From the NCBI GenBank assembly GCA_963829995.1, contig CAWHKW010000011.1:17305-81304 (forward strand): DNA of 64,000 nt, given 5' to 3'. This DNA comes from JACCZX01 sp963829995 (GTDB taxonomy: Bacteria; Pseudomonadota; Gammaproteobacteria; Burkholderiales; Burkholderiaceae_F). Below the pieces are notes generated by a model. The model worked only from the letters and a program-made list of their open reading frames with translations, searched no databases and was not told where the DNA came from. This document shows positions 26,244 to 35,467 of the stretch, piece after piece (the first letter of the stretch is position 1; the number at the start of each line of letters is the position of its first letter). A program made the translations under genes and the position numbers.

Positions 26244-27211
26244 GGCGCCTTGCGCATTCGAAGTTGCGTGCCCAGTCCGATCAATCCCTTCGGCATCAGC
26301 GCGACGAACGCGATGATCGTCAGCCCAAGCGGCAACTGCCAATGCTTGGCGAACGATCCGAAGACGGCCTGCGACTGATAGAACTCCTGCAGCGCGACGA
26401 ACGCGATCGCTCCGAACACCGCGCCGCGCAGGCTGCCGATGCCTCCCAGAATGATCATCAGCAGTACCGCGCCTGACTGGTGCCACGACAGAATCTCCGG
26501 ATTCACGTAGCCGTCTTTCAGCGCATACAGAAACCCCGCCACACCGGCCAGCATCGCGGCGACGACAAACACCGCCAGCTTGTACGGATACGTTGCGAAA
26601 CCTGCTGCGCGCATGCGCTGCTCGTTCACCCGAATGCCGGCGAGCGCGCGCCCGAAGCGGCTCGCTTGCGTCGCCGCCAACAGCAGGAAAGTAAGGACGA
26701 GCGCGGCCAGAACAAAGAAGTAGAAGACGCGTGGCGCGCCAAGGTCGAGCAATTGCACGCCGCCAATCGAAAGTTCAGGACGGAAATAAAGATAGATGCC
26801 GTCGCTGCCACCGCCGATGTGGGTGTCGTGAAACACGTAGTACGCCATCTGCGCAAAAGCGAGCGTGACCATGATGAAGTAGATGCCGCGCGTGCGCAGC
26901 GACAGCGCACCGACCGCCAATGCGTACAGCCCCGCCGCCACCAGCGCTGCCGGAAACAAAAGCCAGAACGAAGCCGGTCCGGACTGTGGCGACAACAGCG
27001 CGGCGACGTACGCTCCGATGCCAAAGAACGCTGCGTGGCCGAACGACACCAGCCCGGTCTGGCCGACGAGCAACTCGAGGCTCAGTGCGAACACCGAGAG
27101 AATCATGATCTTCATCACCAGATCGACGTAATACTTCTCGCCGAAGAACGGAAACACCGCGGCAAAGGCCAGCAGTACGAGCAGCGGCAACGACGAACGC
27201 AGCTTCATCAT
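26240..27211 (-). CDS. Branched-chain-type ABC transporter permease, LivM-like
   Basis: Inner-membrane permease of about 323 residues with many hydrophobic helices. The conserved LivM loop GLVSFGHAAFFGIGAYVAAL and the later GGIGSLRGAVFGA are present. Two ATG codons in tandem (27211, 27208) overlap the livH stop; the first gives ATGA coupling. The open frame continues upstream into livH and is rejected there. Partner of the LivH-like permease in forming the channel. Confidence 0.93.
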   Translation of the reverse strand: MMKLRSSLPLLVLLAFAAVFPFFGEKYYVDLVMKIMILSVFALSLELLVGQTGLVSFGHAAFFGIGAYVAALLSPQSGPASFWLLFPAALVAAGLYALAVGALSLRTRGIYFIMVTLAFAQMAYYVFHDTHIGGGSDGIYLYFRPELSIGGVQLLDLGAPRVFYFFVLAALVLTFLLLAATQASRFGRALAGIRVNEQRMRAAGFATYPYKLAVFVVAAMLAGVAGFLYALKDGYVNPEILSWHQSGAVLLMIILGGIGSLRGAVFGAIAFVALQEFYQSQAVFGSFAKHWQLPLGLTIIAFVALMPKGLIGLGTQLRMRKAP

Positions 27212-28089
27212 CCCAGCCTGAACAACCCTTCGGGCTTCCACAGCAGGATCACCGCCATCAGCAGATACACCAGCACGCCGGCTGCTTCCGGGAAGAACAC
27301 TTTCCCGAACGTATCGACCAGGCCCACCAGCAGCGAAGCAAGCATCGCCCCGCGCACCGAGCCGATGCCGCCGATCACGACGACGACGAAGCTGATGATC
27401 AGCACCTGACCACCCATGTTCGGATATACCGAAGACACCGGTGCAGCGATCATTCCGGCCAGCACCGCCAGTGCGACGCCCGCTGCGAACACGATGCGAT
27501 ACAGAAACTTGATGTTGACGCCCATTGCCTGGACCATCTCGCGATTGCTTGCGCCGGCGCGGATCATCATGCCGAGCCGCGTTCGCGCGAGCACGAAGTA
27601 CAGCCCGAGCGCGACGGCGATGCACACCGCCGAGATGAACAAGCGATATATCGGGTAGGTCATCACATCGCCGAGCGGAACACTGCCCGAGAGCCAGGCA
27701 GGTGCTGCGACGCCGTGCACGTCGTCGCCAACGAGGATGCTGCGCAACTCCTCGAACACCAGGATCAATCCGTACGTCATCAGCACCTGCTGCAGATGTT
27801 CGCGCTCGTACAGGAAGCTGAAGAAGCTCCACTCGAGCAGGTAACCGAACGCGATCGACAGCAGCAGACCGAGCGCGAGTGTCGTGAAGAATCCACCGCC
27901 GATCGTTGCGCCTACCCAAGGTGCAAGCGCATAGGCCATGTACGCGCCGATCATGTAGAAACTGCCGTGCGCGAGATTGATCACGCCCATGATCCCGAAG
28001 ATCAGCGTCAGGCCGCTCGCGACCAGGAACAGCAGCAGCCCGTACTGGACTGCATTCAGGCACTGGATCAGGAAAGTGGCGAGGTCCAT
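27208..28089 (-). CDS. Branched-chain-type ABC transporter permease, LivH-like
   Basis: Inner-membrane permease of 293 residues. Its opening (LIFGIMGVINLAHGSFYMIG) and the family loop VVVVIGGIGSVRGAMLASL are those of LivH. Several hydrophobic helices run through the whole length. The ATG at 28089 is just downstream of a hairpin with a T-tract (28091-28130) that separates it from the binding-protein gene, so its expression may be lower than that of the binding protein. Confidence 0.93.
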   Translation of the reverse strand: MDLATFLIQCLNAVQYGLLLFLVASGLTLIFGIMGVINLAHGSFYMIGAYMAYALAPWVGATIGGGFFTTLALGLLLSIAFGYLLEWSFFSFLYEREHLQQVLMTYGLILVFEELRSILVGDDVHGVAAPAWLSGSVPLGDVMTYPIYRLFISAVCIAVALGLYFVLARTRLGMMIRAGASNREMVQAMGVNIKFLYRIVFAAGVALAVLAGMIAAPVSSVYPNMGGQVLIISFVVVVIGGIGSVRGAMLASLLVGLVDTFGKVFFPEAAGVLVYLLMAVILLWKPEGLFRLG

Positions 28090-28090
28090 T

Positions 28091-28130
28091 TAAACAAAAC
28101 GGCGGTGCGCAGTTTCCCACGCACCGCCGT
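28091..28130 (-). terminator. Terminator-like attenuator between the binding protein and permease genes
   Basis: On the minus strand an 11-bp perfect stem (ACGGCGGTGCG paired with CGCACCGCCGT, 10-base loop) is followed by TTTTGTTT. This is a good intrinsic terminator placed after the livK-like gene and one base before the livH-like start. Partial read-through would allow more binding protein than membrane components. Confidence 0.65.
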
Positions 28131-28148
28131 GTACTGGAGCTTCCCGAG

Positions 28149-29324
28149 CTACATCTTGCAACCGGTCGCCGGGTCGGCCAACCCTTTGACTGCCACTTTC
28201 TGATACTTGTTGGCGCCGCCCTCGACTTTGCGCAGATAAATGTCGTGCACGGGGTTGTGCGCCTTCGACAGCGTGAACGGGCCGCGCGGACTGTCGATCT
28301 TTGCCGACTCCATCGCCTTGATCATTTCAGCGCGCTTGGAGAAATCACCTTTGACCGCGTTCAGCCCGGCGGCGAGCAACTGCGCGGCGTCGTAGCCCTG
28401 CACGGCATACACATCGGGCTGTAGCTTGTAAGCCTTTGCGTAATTTAGCCGGAACGACTTGTCCTTCTCGTTCGGCAGCCCGTCCGCGTAATGCAATGTT
28501 GTCAACAAGCCCTGCGCCGATTCGCCCTGCGCCTCGAGCGTGCCATCGGTGAGGAACCCCGGGCCATAGAGCGGCACTGCCTTCGTCAATCCGGCCGCGG
28601 CGTAGTCTTTGACAAACTTCACCGCACCGCCTCCCGCGAAAAATGCAAACGTGGCATCCGGCTTCAGCGCCGCAATCTCGGTCAGCAGCGCCTGGAACTC
28701 GACGCCGGGAAACGGCAGGTTAAGTTCCTTGAGCACCTTGCCGCCGCCCTTGGCAAAGCCTTCCTTGAACGCCGCCGCCATCTCGTCGCCGGCCGCATAT
28801 TTCCAGGTAATCGAAACCGCCGTCTTGTGGCCGCGCTCGGCTGCGACCACGCCGGCCGCATACGCCGACTGCCAATTTGAAAACGACGAACGGAAGATAT
28901 TTGGAGCACACATCGGTCCGGTGACCGCGCCCGCTCCCGCGTTCGGAACAATAAGCAGCGTATTGGAGTCACGGGCCACCTTAGCCATCGCCATCACGAC
29001 GCCCGAGTGCACCGTACCCACCACCACGTCGACCTTGTCGCGATTGATCAGCTTGCCGACATTGTCGGTCGCCTTGGCGGGATCGGACTCGTCGTCGACC
29101 CGGAAGTATTCAATCTCGCGCCCGCCAAGCTTGCCGCCACTTTCCTGCAGATAAAGCTTGAATCCGTTTTCGATCGCGTTGCCGAGCGCAGCGAACGTGC
29201 CGGTGTACGGGAGCATCAAACCGACCTTTAGTTTCTGCTGTTGCTGCGCGGCTGCGGGCCATGCTGCCACCGCCGTGCATAAAACGCCGGCCAGCGTGAG
29301 TGTCTGTCTCCTGTTCATTCGCAT
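28149..29324 (-). CDS. Periplasmic ABC substrate-binding protein, LivK/Peripla_BP_6 type
   Basis: 391-residue periplasmic binding protein. The signal peptide covers about residues 1-26 and ends AAAQQQ. The mature part begins KLKVGLMLPYTGTFAALGNA, typical of the branched-chain/amide/aromatic ligand family. Its gene is nine bases downstream of the hydrolase that follows the benzoate-CoA ligase gene. The ligand is therefore inferred to be benzoate or a related aromatic acid; nothing in the sequence proves it. Confidence 0.92.
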   Translation of the reverse strand: MRMNRRQTLTLAGVLCTAVAAWPAAAQQQQKLKVGLMLPYTGTFAALGNAIENGFKLYLQESGGKLGGREIEYFRVDDESDPAKATDNVGKLINRDKVDVVVGTVHSGVVMAMAKVARDSNTLLIVPNAGAGAVTGPMCAPNIFRSSFSNWQSAYAAGVVAAERGHKTAVSITWKYAAGDEMAAAFKEGFAKGGGKVLKELNLPFPGVEFQALLTEIAALKPDATFAFFAGGGAVKFVKDYAAAGLTKAVPLYGPGFLTDGTLEAQGESAQGLLTTLHYADGLPNEKDKSFRLNYAKAYKLQPDVYAVQGYDAAQLLAAGLNAVKGDFSKRAEMIKAMESAKIDSPRGPFTLSKAHNPVHDIYLRKVEGGANKYQKVAVKGLADPATGCKM

Positions 29325-29332
29325 GTCCTTTG

Positions 29333-30157
29333 TTATGTATGTTGTGCAATGAAATCGACTGTAGCCTCGATTACGCGCTGCGGCTGATCGCGCTGCGGTG
29401 AATGTCCGCAGGCAGGCAATTTCAGCACCCGCGCATGCGGCACGCGCTTCGCGATGCCGTCGATCTGCGCCATCGTTCCGTATTCGTCATCCTCGCCTTG
29501 CACTGCCAGAACCGGCTTCTTGATCGCGGGCAACATGGCTTCGATGTTCCAGCTGCGAAAAGCAGGGTCGAGCCAGATGTCGTTCCATCCCCAGAAAGCC
29601 GAATCGGGATTGTCGTGATAGCGCGCAAGCTTAACTCTGAGGGTTGACTGCTGCGTATCGGTAGTTGCGAGGTAGGTTTCGCGCGTTCGCTCAATGCTTT
29701 CGATCGACACATCTTCGACGAATACGTGCGGCGCCAGCGCGATGACGCCGGATACGCGCTCGGGAAACGCAGCGGCGTGGATCAGGGCGATCGACGCACC
29801 GTCGCTGTGGCCGACCAGCCAGGGTGGATCGCTTGCGGTATCGACGCCGACGGCGTGTAGGAACGCAGGCAGCACTTCGCGCGCCTGCGCATGCATGAAG
29901 TCAACCGGCCACTTTTCGGCAGCGGGGCGCGGCGTCGAGCGACCGTAGCCGGGCCGCGAGTAGACAAGACCGCGAAAGCCGCCGGTTGCGCAAAGCTGCC
30001 GCGGCCAATCGCGCCACATCGCCACTGAGCCCAGGCCCTCGTGCAGGAAGACGAGCAACGGCGATGCGCGCTCGGAAGCGATCGATTCATACTCAAGCAG
30101 GAGGTCACGCGCCCCGACCGTAAAGCGCGCTTGACGCGCTTGCACGCGATCATCCAA
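29333..30157 (-). CDS. Alpha/beta hydrolase of the benzoate cluster
   Basis: About 274 residues from a TTG at 30157, which overlaps the end of the ligase gene; a GTG at 30145 is the alternative. The nucleophile elbow is VGHSDGAS, where Ser lies in GxSxG, with the oxyanion-hole motif FLHEGLGS upstream. The acid is probably in QGEDDEYG and the His in ACGHSPQRD near the end. Hydrolases of this kind accompany box gene clusters in other betaproteobacteria. A role as thioesterase releasing CoA from dead-end thioesters is possible but is inference only. Confidence 0.85.
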   Translation of the reverse strand: MDDRVQARQARFTVGARDLLLEYESIASERASPLLVFLHEGLGSVAMWRDWPRQLCATGGFRGLVYSRPGYGRSTPRPAAEKWPVDFMHAQAREVLPAFLHAVGVDTASDPPWLVGHSDGASIALIHAAAFPERVSGVIALAPHVFVEDVSIESIERTRETYLATTDTQQSTLRVKLARYHDNPDSAFWGWNDIWLDPAFRSWNIEAMLPAIKKPVLAVQGEDDEYGTMAQIDGIAKRVPHARVLKLPACGHSPQRDQPQRVIEATVDFIAQHT

Positions 30158-31682
30158 GTGACGCTTCCTTTTCGCGCAACTTGAAGCGCTGGATCTTTCC
30201 GGTCGCGGTCTTCGGTAACTCCGCAACGAATTCGAGAAAACGTGGGTACTTGTGCGGCGCCAGTTGTCCTTTGACAAACGCTTTCAACTCATCCTCCAGC
30301 GCAGCAGAAGCGGTGTTCGCGCCTTTCAACACGACGAATGCCTTGGTCTTGGTAAGCCCGTCGGCGTCGGTCTTGCCGATCACCGCGGCTTCCAGCACCG
30401 CCGGGTGCTGCACCAAAGCGGCCTCCACTTCGAACGGCGAAACGTACTGGCCGCTGACGCGCAACATGTCGTCACTGCGGCCGGCGTAGGTGAAGTACCC
30501 GTCGCGGCTGCGCACGTACTTGTCGCCGCTGCGGGTCCAGGCACCGATAAATGTCGCGCACGATTTTTCGCGGCTCGCCCAGTACAGCAGCGCCGAGCTT
30601 GGCCCCTTGACGTACAAGTCGCCGATGACATCGTCCCCGACGAGAGCGCCGTGCTCGTCGCGCAGTTCGATGTCGTAGCCGGGCACCGGCGTGCCGGTCG
30701 TGCCGTAACGCACCTGTCCCACGCGATTGGAAAGAAAGATGTGCAGCATCTCGGTCGAACCGATGCCGTCGAGAATCTCGCAACCGAAGTGCGCAGTGAA
30801 TCGGTCGCCGATATCTTTCGGGAGTGGCTCTCCGGCTGAGACAGCGACGCGCAGATTGATGTCGTTTCGCGTGGGCAGATCGGGCGCGGCGAGCATCGCT
30901 GCGTAAAGCGTCGGCACACCGTAGAAAATCGTAGGACGCTGCTCCGTAAGCCTCCTGAACACGGCTTGCGGGGTTGGCCGCTCCGCCATCAGCACGACCG
31001 TCGCGCCGACCGAAAGCGGAAAGGTCAGCGCGTTTCCGAGTCCGTACGCGAAAAAGAGCTTGGCTGCCGAGAACACAACGTCGTCCTCGCGTATCCCAAG
31101 GATCGGTTTGCCGTACAGCTGGGCCGTCCAGTACAGATTCGCATGCGTGTGTACGGTGCCCTTCGGCTTGCCGGTCGAACCCGATGAATACAGCCAGAAG
31201 CCGATGTCGTCGGCAGCGGTCGGCGCCGGCGATCGCGCCGGCGCGTGCTGCACCATCAGCGACCGAAGTTCGGGCGTCTCGACCGTGCGCTTGACATCGT
31301 GCGGTGCGGTGCTCATTGCCTGTCTCAGCGCGGGCGCCAACGCGGTGGATACGAACGCCGCCTGCGCGCGGCTGTGCGCCAGCATGTAGGCGTAGTCAGC
31401 AGGGGTAAGCAATGTATTCAATGCCACCGGTACGACACCCGCATACAGGCAGCCGAGAAATGCCACCGGCCAGTCGATCGTGTCGTGCATCAGCAGCAGC
31501 ACGCGCTCTTCGCGCCGGATGTCGAGCGCCGATAGCGCGGCGGCGAAGCGGCGCACATGCTCTTCGAGCTCGCCGTAGGTCAGCGTGCGTTCATCGTCGC
31601 GGTAGGCAAGCTTCGCTGCGCGCGACGCGTTCGCGTCCAGCAGGTGTTGCGCAAAGTTGAACTGGCTGGGCGGCGGAAGCAT
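30150..31682 (-). CDS. Benzoate--CoA ligase
   Basis: AMP-forming acyl-CoA synthetase of 510 residues that would activate benzoate to benzoyl-CoA. The opening PSQFNFAQHLLDAN is typical for this ligase group. The AMP-binding P-loop is YSSGSTGKPKGTVHTH, the hinge region is GRSDDMLRVSGQYVSPFEVE, and the catalytic Lys sits in KTATGKIQR near the C-terminus. It diverges from boxC. The start is ATG at 31682; an open frame to 31793 has no support. It is probably the first gene of the ligase-hydrolase-transporter operon. Confidence 0.92.
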   Translation of the reverse strand: MLPPPSQFNFAQHLLDANASRAAKLAYRDDERTLTYGELEEHVRRFAAALSALDIRREERVLLLMHDTIDWPVAFLGCLYAGVVPVALNTLLTPADYAYMLAHSRAQAAFVSTALAPALRQAMSTAPHDVKRTVETPELRSLMVQHAPARSPAPTAADDIGFWLYSSGSTGKPKGTVHTHANLYWTAQLYGKPILGIREDDVVFSAAKLFFAYGLGNALTFPLSVGATVVLMAERPTPQAVFRRLTEQRPTIFYGVPTLYAAMLAAPDLPTRNDINLRVAVSAGEPLPKDIGDRFTAHFGCEILDGIGSTEMLHIFLSNRVGQVRYGTTGTPVPGYDIELRDEHGALVGDDVIGDLYVKGPSSALLYWASREKSCATFIGAWTRSGDKYVRSRDGYFTYAGRSDDMLRVSGQYVSPFEVEAALVQHPAVLEAAVIGKTDADGLTKTKAFVVLKGANTASAALEDELKAFVKGQLAPHKYPRFLEFVAELPKTATGKIQRFKLREKEASLG

Positions 31683-31700
31683 GACGGCACCTAAAAAGGC

Positions 31701-31729
31701 AGAATAGAGCGCAGGCTTTCGCGCCGCAA
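31701..31729 (-). promoter_or_regulatory. Candidate sigma-70 promoter for the benzoate ligase operon
   Basis: On the minus strand TTGCGG (31729-31724) is separated by 17 bases from TATTCT (31706-31701), 18 bases before the ligase ATG. Each hexamer has four of six consensus matches. The 89-base divergent gap presumably also carries the boxC promoter and an operator, which I could not identify. Confidence 0.4.
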
Positions 31730-31771
31730 GCATGATGCACGGAGCGATGCCGATGGAGGCACAACCAACGC

Positions 31772-33415
31772 ATGACGCCTGTCGTGGATCCACCGGTCGA
31801 CTATCAAACGCACCCGGATCGTTACGCGCATTTGAAACTCAGCGTCGAGCCTCCGATCGCACGCATTGTCATCGACGTGCAGGAGGATCGCGGGATCCGA
31901 CCCGGCTACAAGCTGAAACTGAACTCGTACGATCTCGGGGTCGATATCGAGCTGCACGATGCGCTGCAGCGGATCCGTTTCGAGCACCCTGAAGTTCGCA
32001 GCGTGATCGTCACCAGCGGCAAGGACCGCATCTTCTGCTCGGGCGCCAACATCTTCATGCTGGGCCTGTCGTCACACGCGTGGAAAGTCAACTTCTGCAA
32101 GTTCACCAACGAAACGCGCAACGGCATCGAAGATGCAAGCCGCAACTCAGGACTGAAGTTTATCGCCGCGTGCAATGGCACGACGGCCGGCGGTGGATAC
32201 GAACTTGCGCTCGCGTGCGACGAAATTTTTCTGGTCGACGATCGCTCGTCTGCCGTCAGCCTGCCCGAAGTGCCGCTGCTCGGCGTGTTGCCGGGCACCG
32301 GCGGACTGACACGGCTGACCGACAAGCGCAGGGTGCGGCACGATCTGGCGGACATCTTCTGCACAACAACTGAAGGCGTCCGCGGTGCGCGCGCGAAGGA
32401 GTGGCGGTTGGTCGATGCGGTCGCGAAGTCGCAGCAGTTTGCGGACGACGTGCAGCGGCGTGCTCTTGAACTGGCAGCGCAAAGTGACCGGCCCCGCGAC
32501 ACACGCGGGATCACACTCGCGCCACTGAAGCGGACGATCGAAGAATCGGGTTGTCACTACCAGTTCGTCGATGTCGCGATCGAACGCGGTGCGCGCCGCG
32601 CGACGTTGACCATCAGCGCACCCAGCACGCCGCAGCCGCGCGATGTCGACGGCATCGTCGCTGCGGGCTGTGACTGGTGGCCGCTGGCGATGGCACGCGA
32701 ACTCGACGACGCGATCCTGATGTTGCGCACCAATCAACTTGAAATCGGCACGTGGCTGTTGAAGACGCGCGGCGAGGCCGCAGCGGCGCTCGCGGTGGAC
32801 GCGGTTCTCGACGAACATCGCTCGCACTGGTTTGTGCGTGAAACGATCGGCATGATCAGACGAACCTTGGCGCGGCTCGACGTCTCGTCGCGCACACTGT
32901 TCGCGCTGATCGAGCCCGGGTCGTGCTTTGCCGGCACGCTGTTCGAGCTCGCGCTTGCTGCCGACCGCACCTACATGGCGGAGGACTCTGCGGTCACGCT
33001 GTCGCCGCTGAACTTCGGCACCTATCCGCGCGTCGATCAGCTCGCTCGCGTCGACGCGCGCTTTTATCGCGAGTCGGAGTCCGTTGCACGTGCGCGAGCG
33101 GCAATCGGTAAAAGACTTTCTGCGAGCGACGCGCTCGACCTCGGTTTGATTACCGTAGCGCCTGACGATCTCGACTGGGCCGACGAAATCCGCATCGCGC
33201 TTGAAGAGCGCGCAAGCCTGTCACCCGACGCGTTGACCGGCATGGAAGCCAACCTGCGCTTTGGCGTGACCGAGACGATGGAAACGCGCGTGTTCGGGCG
33301 GCTTTCCGCGTGGCAGAACTGGGTCTTCTCGCGACCGAATGCAGTGGGCGAGGGCGGGGCGCTGAAGGTGTACGGCAGCGGCAGCAAAGCGCAGTTCGAT
33401 TGGGAACGGGTATGA
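31772..33415 (+). CDS. boxC: 2,3-epoxybenzoyl-CoA dihydrolase
   Basis: BoxC opens the epoxidised ring of benzoyl-CoA hydrolytically, giving 3,4-dehydroadipyl-CoA semialdehyde and formate. The 547-residue protein is an enlarged crotonase with two crotonase-like halves. Motifs include VIVTSGKDRIFCSGANIFML and CNGTTAGGGYELALACDEI. Length and sequence match BoxC rather than ordinary enoyl-CoA hydratases. It begins at ATG 31772, divergent from the ligase gene, and its stop overlaps the boxB ATG. Formate produced here can be used by the fds enzyme 6 kb downstream. Confidence 0.95.
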   Translation: MTPVVDPPVDYQTHPDRYAHLKLSVEPPIARIVIDVQEDRGIRPGYKLKLNSYDLGVDIELHDALQRIRFEHPEVRSVIVTSGKDRIFCSGANIFMLGLSSHAWKVNFCKFTNETRNGIEDASRNSGLKFIAACNGTTAGGGYELALACDEIFLVDDRSSAVSLPEVPLLGVLPGTGGLTRLTDKRRVRHDLADIFCTTTEGVRGARAKEWRLVDAVAKSQQFADDVQRRALELAAQSDRPRDTRGITLAPLKRTIEESGCHYQFVDVAIERGARRATLTISAPSTPQPRDVDGIVAAGCDWWPLAMARELDDAILMLRTNQLEIGTWLLKTRGEAAAALAVDAVLDEHRSHWFVRETIGMIRRTLARLDVSSRTLFALIEPGSCFAGTLFELALAADRTYMAEDSAVTLSPLNFGTYPRVDQLARVDARFYRESESVARARAAIGKRLSASDALDLGLITVAPDDLDWADEIRIALEERASLSPDALTGMEANLRFGVTETMETRVFGRLSAWQNWVFSRPNAVGEGGALKVYGSGSKAQFDWERV

Positions 33416-34848
33416 GCATCAGCACGACGGACCGCATTCCGAATAACGTCGACCTTGCCGCCGACAGGGCCTTGCAGCGCGCGCTCGAGCATTGGCAGCC
33501 GCGCTTCATCGACTGGTGGCGCGAAACGGGCCCCGACGGCAGCCATGGGTTCGACGTTTACCTGCGCACTGCCGTCAGCGTCGAACGCGACGGCTGGGCG
33601 AACTTCGGCTACGTCAAGATGCCCGACTATCGCTGGGGTATTTTTCTGAACCCGGTGCAGCCGGGCGGCACGATTGCATTCGGCGATCACAAGGGGCAGC
33701 CGGTGTGGCAGGACGTGCCGGGCGAGCACCGCGCCAATCTGCGACGCATCATCGTCACGCAGGGCGATACCGAACCGGCATCGGTTGAGCAGCAACGCCA
33801 TCTGGGACTCACCGCGCCGTCGTTGTACGACCTGCGCAACCTGTTCCAGATCAACGTCGAAGAAGGCCGACACCTGTGGGCGATGGTGTATCTGCTGCAT
33901 CGCTACTTCGGCCGCGACGGCCGTGAGGAAGCGCAAGCGCTTCTCGAGCGCCGCTCTGGCGATGCCGACAATCCGCGCATTCTCGGCGCGTTCAATGAGA
34001 AGACGCCGGATTGGCTGGCGTTTTTCATGTTCACGCACTTCACCGATCGCGACGGCAAGTTTCAGTTGAACGCGCTGGCCGAATCGGGCTTCGAGCCGCT
34101 GGCACGCACGACGCAGTTCATGCTGACCGAAGAGGCGTATCACATGTTCGTCGGTGAATCGGGCGTGGCGCGCGTGATTGCACGCACCTGCGAGGTGATG
34201 AATCAGTTGAAGACCGATGATCCGGCCAAGGTGCGTGCGGCTGGCGCAATCGATCTGCCCACGATCCAACGCTATTTGAATTTTCATTACAGCGTGACGA
34301 TCGATCTGTTCGGCGCCGACCAGTCTTCGAATGCGGCAATCTTCTACAGCTCAGGGTTGAAAGGTCGCTTCAAGGAAGCGAAGCGCAACGACGATCACGT
34401 GCTGAAGGATGTGAGCTACAAGGTGCTCGACGTGTCTTCGGGCGCGGATCCGGGTGAACTGCGCGAGCGCGAAGTGCCGATGCTGAATGCGCTGAACGAA
34501 GTGCTGCGCGACGATTTCATCCGCGATTCCGAAGCCGGCATTGGCCGCTGGAATCGCGTGATCGAAAAGTCAAACCTTCCGGATCGACTCACACTTCCGC
34601 ACAAGGCGTTCAATCGCCGTATCGGCTCGCTGGCGGGCGTTCATGTGGCGCCTGATGGTCGTGTTGTTGCGCAAGGGGAATGGAGCTCGCGCGCGGAAGG
34701 CTGGCTGCCGAGTGACGACGATCGTGCTTTCGTCGCCTCGCTGATGACTCGCGTCACCGAGCCCGGCAAGTACGCGGGCTGGATCGCGCCGCCGCGGGTG
34801 CCGGTCGACGATCAGCCGATGGACTTCGAATACGTGCGCTTTAACTAG
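33412..34848 (+). CDS. boxB: Benzoyl-CoA 2,3-epoxidase, oxygenase component
   Basis: BoxB is the di-iron oxygenase that epoxidises benzoyl-CoA. The 478-residue protein opens with IPNNVDLAADRALQRALEHW. It contains the helical carboxylate and His ligand segments around NVEEGRHLWAMVYLLHRYF and FMLTEEAYHMFVGESG. The ATG at 33412 overlaps the boxC stop. The NADPH-dependent reductase BoxA needed to supply electrons is not found in this window, so it must be elsewhere. Confidence 0.95.
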   Translation: MSISTTDRIPNNVDLAADRALQRALEHWQPRFIDWWRETGPDGSHGFDVYLRTAVSVERDGWANFGYVKMPDYRWGIFLNPVQPGGTIAFGDHKGQPVWQDVPGEHRANLRRIIVTQGDTEPASVEQQRHLGLTAPSLYDLRNLFQINVEEGRHLWAMVYLLHRYFGRDGREEAQALLERRSGDADNPRILGAFNEKTPDWLAFFMFTHFTDRDGKFQLNALAESGFEPLARTTQFMLTEEAYHMFVGESGVARVIARTCEVMNQLKTDDPAKVRAAGAIDLPTIQRYLNFHYSVTIDLFGADQSSNAAIFYSSGLKGRFKEAKRNDDHVLKDVSYKVLDVSSGADPGELREREVPMLNALNEVLRDDFIRDSEAGIGRWNRVIEKSNLPDRLTLPHKAFNRRIGSLAGVHVAPDGRVVAQGEWSSRAEGWLPSDDDRAFVASLMTRVTEPGKYAGWIAPPRVPVDDQPMDFEYVRFN

Positions 34849-35301
34849 TGAAGTTCGAAGAGTTTCATGCCGGACAGCTGATCGATGTGGGCGCGGTCGC
34901 TGTCAGCGAAGAACAGATCATCGCGTTCGCAAGCCAGTTCGATCCGCAGTGGTTTCACCTCGATCCAGCAGCGCGCGCGAGCAAGCCGGTGGAACGGGCT
35001 GATCGCAAGCGGCTGGCATACGTGCTGCCTGGCGATGAAACTCGTCGTCGACAATGTGCTCGCCGGCTCGGAGTCTTTCGGCTCGCCGGGGCTCACCGAC
35101 TTGAAATGGTCAAGTCCCGTGCGGCCCGGCGATCAGCTGCGATTGCAAATTGAAGTGGTCGACGTCAGAACCGCGCGGTCGCGCCCGACGCTCGGCATCG
35201 TGCGTTGGATTTGGCGCATGCGGAATCAACACGATGCCGAGGTATTGAGCCTGGCAGCCACGAGTTTGTTCGAGCTGCATAGCCAGCCCACAGAGCGCTA
35301 G
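34848..35301 (+). CDS. MaoC-like hydratase, frameshifted
   Basis: A short hotdog-fold protein of about 150 residues. The first 45 codons, from a GTG at 34848 that overlaps the boxB stop, read KFEEFHAGQLIDVG and FASQFDPQWFHLDPAARAS, the standard MaoC opening. The frame then turns into unrelated sequence. The +1 frame continues correctly with RWNGLIASGWHTC, followed by SFGSPGLTDLKW and VRPGDQL, to a stop at 35301. One extra base in 34968-34984, for example in the AA at 34983-34984, explains it. The probable role is hydration of an enoyl-CoA in aromatic acid breakdown, judged from position. Confidence 0.8.
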
Positions 35302-35467
35302 CGGTTATTTCGCGGCAAAGCAGTAGAACAGCCCGTCACCGCCCGTAGGGACGCAACGCCTCCTGGCTGTTGCGGATAAGTGTTTAACCCCAAACGCGCC
35401 GTTCGCCCGTTTCAGCTTGCAGGCGCATCGCATCCGCTCGATTCGCCGCTTGCCGAAAGACACGACC

